A DNA stretch of 64,000 nucleotides from Turritopsis dohrnii (lineage: Eukaryota > Cnidaria > Hydrozoa > Anthoathecata > Oceaniidae). The position numbers and the translations under genes were made by a program. Location: assembly GCA_027922465.2 (NCBI GenBank), contig BQMF02000139.1, positions 496,001 to 560,000 of the forward strand. Direction: 5' to 3'. This document shows, in pieces, positions 60,847 through 64,000 of the stretch (positions are counted from its first letter, which is position 1; every line of letters starts with the position of its first letter). Below the pieces are notes generated by a model, which saw only the letters and a program-made list of their open reading frames with translations, did no database searches and was not told the origin of the DNA.

Positions 60847-62313
60847 ATGCATTTTTATTTTTTCTTCCTGATACCGTTGATTTTCGGACTTTATTCAGAA
60901 AATGTTAATGGTACTATCGTTGAAGTGATATATTGGGATATCAAACCACTTATTTTTACGAGCAATGAAAGTGAAATAAAGGGAATAATCCCAGAAGTTA
61001 TCAGCAATGCATTGTATTACTGCAGAAATGAATCATTTAACATCACATTTATATACAAAGCTCCATCAAGAGATAATTTTACATCCATGCTATTACAACA
61101 AGAAAAGGCCAAAGATTTCAATTTGGATACATCCAATGGCAAGATGTATTTACCTGTGCTTTCTTTCAATGGTTACTTTAGTCTTGAAGATTTAGCCAGG
61201 AAAGGTTTAGCACTGGCTAGACTTTTTAATTCTCGTCAAATGGCTGTCATCATGCCGCAAGCTAAAATAAAATTGTCTGCAAAACTTATTGCTGGATTGA
61301 TCACTTGCATTTTGTTCTTCGCTACGATTTTTCTGATGTCAATTATTTTTGGTAGTCTTATTTGGTTCCTGGAGCATTTCCGTAATGAGGATTTTAACAG
61401 ATCTTTTATTCACGGTATCTTTACTGGAATGTACTTCAGTATTGTAACAATAACAACAGTTGGTTATGGTGATGTTACTCCTCGGTCTTCCATCGGTAGG
61501 GTTCTGACTTTAATGTGGTTATTTGTTGGAATTGGTTTTGTCAGTATTGTGACTGCCATCATTACTGAAAGTGTAAGCGGAACATCCTTGCTTGAACTCA
61601 GTGGGAAACGTTTGGCTGTTCTAAAGGATTCTTATGAAGCTGCAATGGCAAAGTTGGACTATCAGGATCATCCGGATCCTCCATCATCAACATCAACACC
61701 TCCATGTGAACATGAAAAGATATATTGTTTTGATACATACATTGATGTTCTCAATGGAGTTCGAAATGGAAAAGCAGATGCAGCTTTGATAAATGCTGAT
61801 ATCGCTGGCTGGCTTCAAGAAGAACTAAGAAGAGATGGGCTTGTTCCGTTACATATTGTGTACACAATAGATAAAGTTGTGCCTGTAAATATAATATTCT
61901 CACCTTTAACAAGGATGAGAAACCTTTTGATTTGCATGGACGGTATACAACAGTTGATCTTCGAGAGACCTATTCAAAACTACCGTCGAGTTTGCCACAC
62001 AACTTCGTTGCACTTTGAGGACTTCGACAAAAATCCCTTTAGCATGGACAATGCATTGTTATGTATTCCCCTGGTTGTGGCTTCATCGATTTTGATAGTC
62101 GCTTGTTTGTTTGATCTATCACAGAAAATATATGCGAGATGGAAGGGCCATAAGAGTGATAGGAAGGAACTTGCATGTTTGGATCGCAAAGACGATAAAC
62201 TATATGCGCTAACCGCCGAATTGAAGTATTTACGTAATGAACAGAGTGAATTCAAGGCAGCTCTAGCAGATTTAAAGCTGTATTTATGTGCTAAAGATAA
62301 ACAATCTTTGTAA
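60847..62313 (+). CDS. Glutamate-receptor-like channel with K+ selectivity filter, copy B
   Basis: Intronless, 488 residues, same plan as copy A: signal peptide, S1-like half (NGTIVEVIYWDIKPLIF), TM1 (148-174), filter TVGYGD (204-209), TM2 (219-243), S2 half with GKADAALINADIAGWL, paired cysteines in the S2 region (CEHEKIYC and LLICMDG), TM3 (403-423), helical tail. Residues from the pre-pore FRNED to YQDH differ from copy A at only six of 98 positions, whereas S1 and the tail differ much more. The ATG is the first in frame and is followed at once by a hydrophobic signal segment. The two copies could form a heteromer or be alternately expressed; that is inference. Confidence 0.9.
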   Translation: MHFYFFFLIPLIFGLYSENVNGTIVEVIYWDIKPLIFTSNESEIKGIIPEVISNALYYCRNESFNITFIYKAPSRDNFTSMLLQQEKAKDFNLDTSNGKMYLPVLSFNGYFSLEDLARKGLALARLFNSRQMAVIMPQAKIKLSAKLIAGLITCILFFATIFLMSIIFGSLIWFLEHFRNEDFNRSFIHGIFTGMYFSIVTITTVGYGDVTPRSSIGRVLTLMWLFVGIGFVSIVTAIITESVSGTSLLELSGKRLAVLKDSYEAAMAKLDYQDHPDPPSSTSTPPCEHEKIYCFDTYIDVLNGVRNGKADAALINADIAGWLQEELRRDGLVPLHIVYTIDKVVPVNIIFSPLTRMRNLLICMDGIQQLIFERPIQNYRRVCHTTSLHFEDFDKNPFSMDNALLCIPLVVASSILIVACLFDLSQKIYARWKGHKSDRKELACLDRKDDKLYALTAELKYLRNEQSEFKAALADLKLYLCAKDKQSL

Positions 62314-62698
62314 ACACGTTTCGATACATGTGTATGAGATAGACTTACGTATCCACAAACCTTGTTTAATCGATGTAGAGATAGGAAAGTGCCGATGCTA
62401 GCGCAAAATTATATCATCATAATCATAAGCGAGAATCCCTGTCAATTATTCTCTCATAACATGGGAAATCATATGATTTCGGGAATTTCCCTACTATAGC
62501 TAATATTATCATCTAAGACCTTTGTTTTCATAACGCGATACGAGTTATGAAACGTGTTATTTTGATTACATAACAAAATTGTCAAATATTAGGGGTTTTC
62601 CCTAATATTATTATTATAACCACAAATGTAAACATGTCAAAGGGAAATCCCCAATTATAATAAAAAGCAGTTTGTAGCAGTTTGTAGCAGTTTAAACT
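62314..62698. other. Spacer with two hairpins
   Basis: No frame. Contains the hairpin AATATTAGGG..CCCTAATATT (about 62587-62612) and a three-fold GCAGTTTGTA repeat (62668-62696). It may include the end of the virus-like element that starts to the right, but no terminal repeat can be confirmed from one side. Confidence 0.4.
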
Positions 62699-63376
62699 TT
62701 ATAACATAAATAAGCTAACAAGGACTTGGTATAATACCGATTTTCGATTTATACTCCCAGCTTTACACACAAATTCTACTCCTTTACTAAAATCGTTAAC
62801 TCCGTTGTTTTTCAACCATTCTAAAACGTCGATGCGACCGTTATAACATGCTAATTCTACTCCTTTACTAAAATCGACGACGCTGTTATTTTTCAACCAT
62901 TCTAAAACGTCGATGCGACCGTTATAACATGCTAATTCTACTCCTTTACTAAAATCGACGACGCTGTTATTTTTCAACCATTCTAAAACGTTGATGTGTC
63001 CATTATAACTCGCACCATACACTCCTTTCTCAAAGTTAGTTACACGATTTTTTTCTTTCAACTGTGTTAATACACTCGTATACCCGTTACCACACGCTTG
63101 TTTTATAATATTCTCGTAATATTTATTATTTCTATGTATCGATGATAGGTTACTTAGTATTTTTTCGTCTATCTCTATTATCTTATTGGAATCTATCGCG
63201 TCGTTAAATTCTATTAATTGTTTACAATGTCTTTTGATTTGTCGAGGTATATCTAACGAATCGATTTTAGTTTTCGAATCTATCGATTTTACAACGTAAT
63301 CGAGAGCTATAGTATATAACGTGCTTGTCATTTTATTTTGATGATTTGTAATACGTTTTAATCTGTCAATATCCAT
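62699..63376 (-). CDS. Ankyrin-type repeat protein of giant-virus style
   Basis: 225 residues. After a charged N-terminal region come four repeats of 27 residues around GHINVLEWLKNNSVVDFSKG, the last two nearly identical in DNA (81-bp units, 62848-63010). A 26-27 residue ankyrin-like repeat with an xVLEWL core is typical of large DNA viruses and amoebae, not of the 33-residue animal ankyrin. It sits in the same orientation as, and 150 bp from, a polymerase B gene, so it is likely a passenger of the same virus-like element. The N-terminus has an LxxIxNHQNKM stretch I do not recognise. Function unknown. Confidence 0.7.
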   Translation of the reverse strand: MDIDRLKRITNHQNKMTSTLYTIALDYVVKSIDSKTKIDSLDIPRQIKRHCKQLIEFNDAIDSNKIIEIDEKILSNLSSIHRNNKYYENIIKQACGNGYTSVLTQLKEKNRVTNFEKGVYGASYNGHINVLEWLKNNSVVDFSKGVELACYNGRIDVLEWLKNNSVVDFSKGVELACYNGRIDVLEWLKNNGVNDFSKGVEFVCKAGSINRKSVLYQVLVSLFML

Positions 63377-63424
63377 AGGTATTATATATTACTGTGTATA
63401 ATTCCTTTATACTGTTTTATTTAT

Positions 63425-63512
63425 TCAACTTTTTCTTTTGTTTTGTTTTGTTTTGTTTTGTTTTGTTTGTTTGTTTGTTTGTTTGTTTGTTTTGTTTGTT
63501 TTACCTCTTACC
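63425..63512 (+). repeat. TTTTG/TTTG simple repeat
   Basis: A run of TTTTG units followed by TTTG units between the two virus-like genes; it generates the spurious frame 63394-63786. Confidence 0.95.
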
Positions 63513-63528
63513 TCTTACCTTTACTATC

Positions 63529-64000
63529 TTATACATACCTGTAATAACCCCTTGCATATATAGCAATACCATCTTTTGCAATAATTCTTTTATCATCATC
63601 CGCATTGAGAGCGAGTTTGTTTGTTTTTATAGTGTGGACATCATGCTTAATCGATTGGAAGGTCATCTGTTTCCTGTAAACGTTCTTACCATAGAACAAG
63701 CATCTCTTGTAATCGTCAAACCCCATTGTCTTCTTTACCACGCACTTCTTGACTCCCTTGCACTTCTTGTCTTCTTTTCCATCTAGCTGTTTATATGCAT
63801 AGGTCTTTGCTCTTAGAGCAACAAACTCTGTCATTATCTTACCACCCAACTCATCTTTCATTAGACCGATGACTTTCTTATTCAAACCTATGGGTAAAGG
63901 TCTGTTATCTTTCTCATCGTACGCTGAAGTGTCGAATCTCAAAGCTACATCATCAGCGATATCTTTGTAAAAGTCGTCGGTTTTGATGTGGTAGACAAAG
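63529..64000 (-). CDS. DNA polymerase B, Polinton/adintovirus type (partial, C-terminal)
   Basis: Open to the right edge; about 156 residues of the C-terminal part are visible. Blocks such as IGLMKDELGGK, EFVALRAKTYAY, KCKGVKKCVVKK, FDDYKRCLF and LNADDDKRII follow the order seen at the end of protein-primed family B polymerases of Maverick/Polinton elements and their viral relatives. The polymerase and exonuclease active sites lie beyond the window. An old integrated copy of a virus-like transposon is likely; the frame is unbroken over the part visible. Confidence 0.8.
   Translation of the reverse strand, partial: FVYHIKTDDFYKDIADDVALRFDTSAYDEKDNRPLPIGLNKKVIGLMKDELGGKIMTEFVALRAKTYAYKQLDGKEDKKCKGVKKCVVKKTMGFDDYKRCLFYGKNVYRKQMTFQSIKHDVHTIKTNKLALNADDDKRIIAKDGIAIYARGYYRYV

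Noticed and set aside
63394..63786. Plus-strand ORF of 130 codons
   Set aside because: Generated by the TTTTG simple repeat and antisense to the polymerase.

Overview
The window reads as animal nuclear DNA that is AT-rich, intron-rich and heavily loaded with small transposons. It holds conserved animal genes: a TGF-beta type I receptor, PDE6D, CCDC50, an FBXO48-like protein, a C1orf50-like protein and a calmodulin-like protein. Introns follow GT..AG. The mix of gene content, AT richness, repeat style and a Polinton-type polymerase suggests an early-branching metazoan, most likely a cnidarian. That placement is inference; no single feature in the sequence proves it.

Layout. 1-4100: no convincing gene; a tRNA-derived SINE, a telomere-like hairpin and a nested TIR element. 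4121-4483: FBXO48-like F-box gene. 6678-6956: a small MITE. 7905-20550 (+): CCDC50 homologue in 11 coding exons, whose 5.6-kb intron 3 is filled with nested DNA transposons. 22772-24140 (+): calmodulin-like gene with an ATG-only first exon. 24765-25118: SINE with a poly(A) tail. 26362-31467 (+): complete TGF-beta/activin type I receptor in 8 exons. 35054-35971 (-): unknown two-exon gene. 36481-37267: reverse-transcriptase fragment. 38887-41760: hAT-like transposon with a 6-bp target duplication and a transposase-like ORF. 42501-44748 (-): complete PDE6D in 6 exons. 45503-49115: Mutator-like element with a 9-bp target duplication, subterminal arrays and an unknown ORF. 52956-53989 (+): C1orf50/DUF2452 gene. 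55083-56430: another hAT-like element. 57987-59444 (-) and 60847-62313 (+): head-to-head, intronless, ionotropic-glutamate-receptor-like genes whose pore carries the K+ channel filter TVGYGD. 62699-64000 (-): virus-like block with an ankyrin-type repeat protein and the C-terminal part of a Polinton-type DNA polymerase B running off the right edge.

The host genes do not form one pathway. Signalling and trafficking are represented by the Smad2/3-class receptor kinase, the PDE6D chaperone for prenylated proteins, the CCDC50 ubiquitin-binding coiled coil and a reduced Ca2+ sensor. The strongest candidate for something unusual is the pair of K+-filter glutamate-receptor-like channels. Their pore and following domain are almost identical even at silent sites, while their outer ligand-binding half has diverged. 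The second theme is a set of CAGG-ended elements with 5-6 bp target duplications, plus a 120-bp palindromic repeat present in six near-complete copies.
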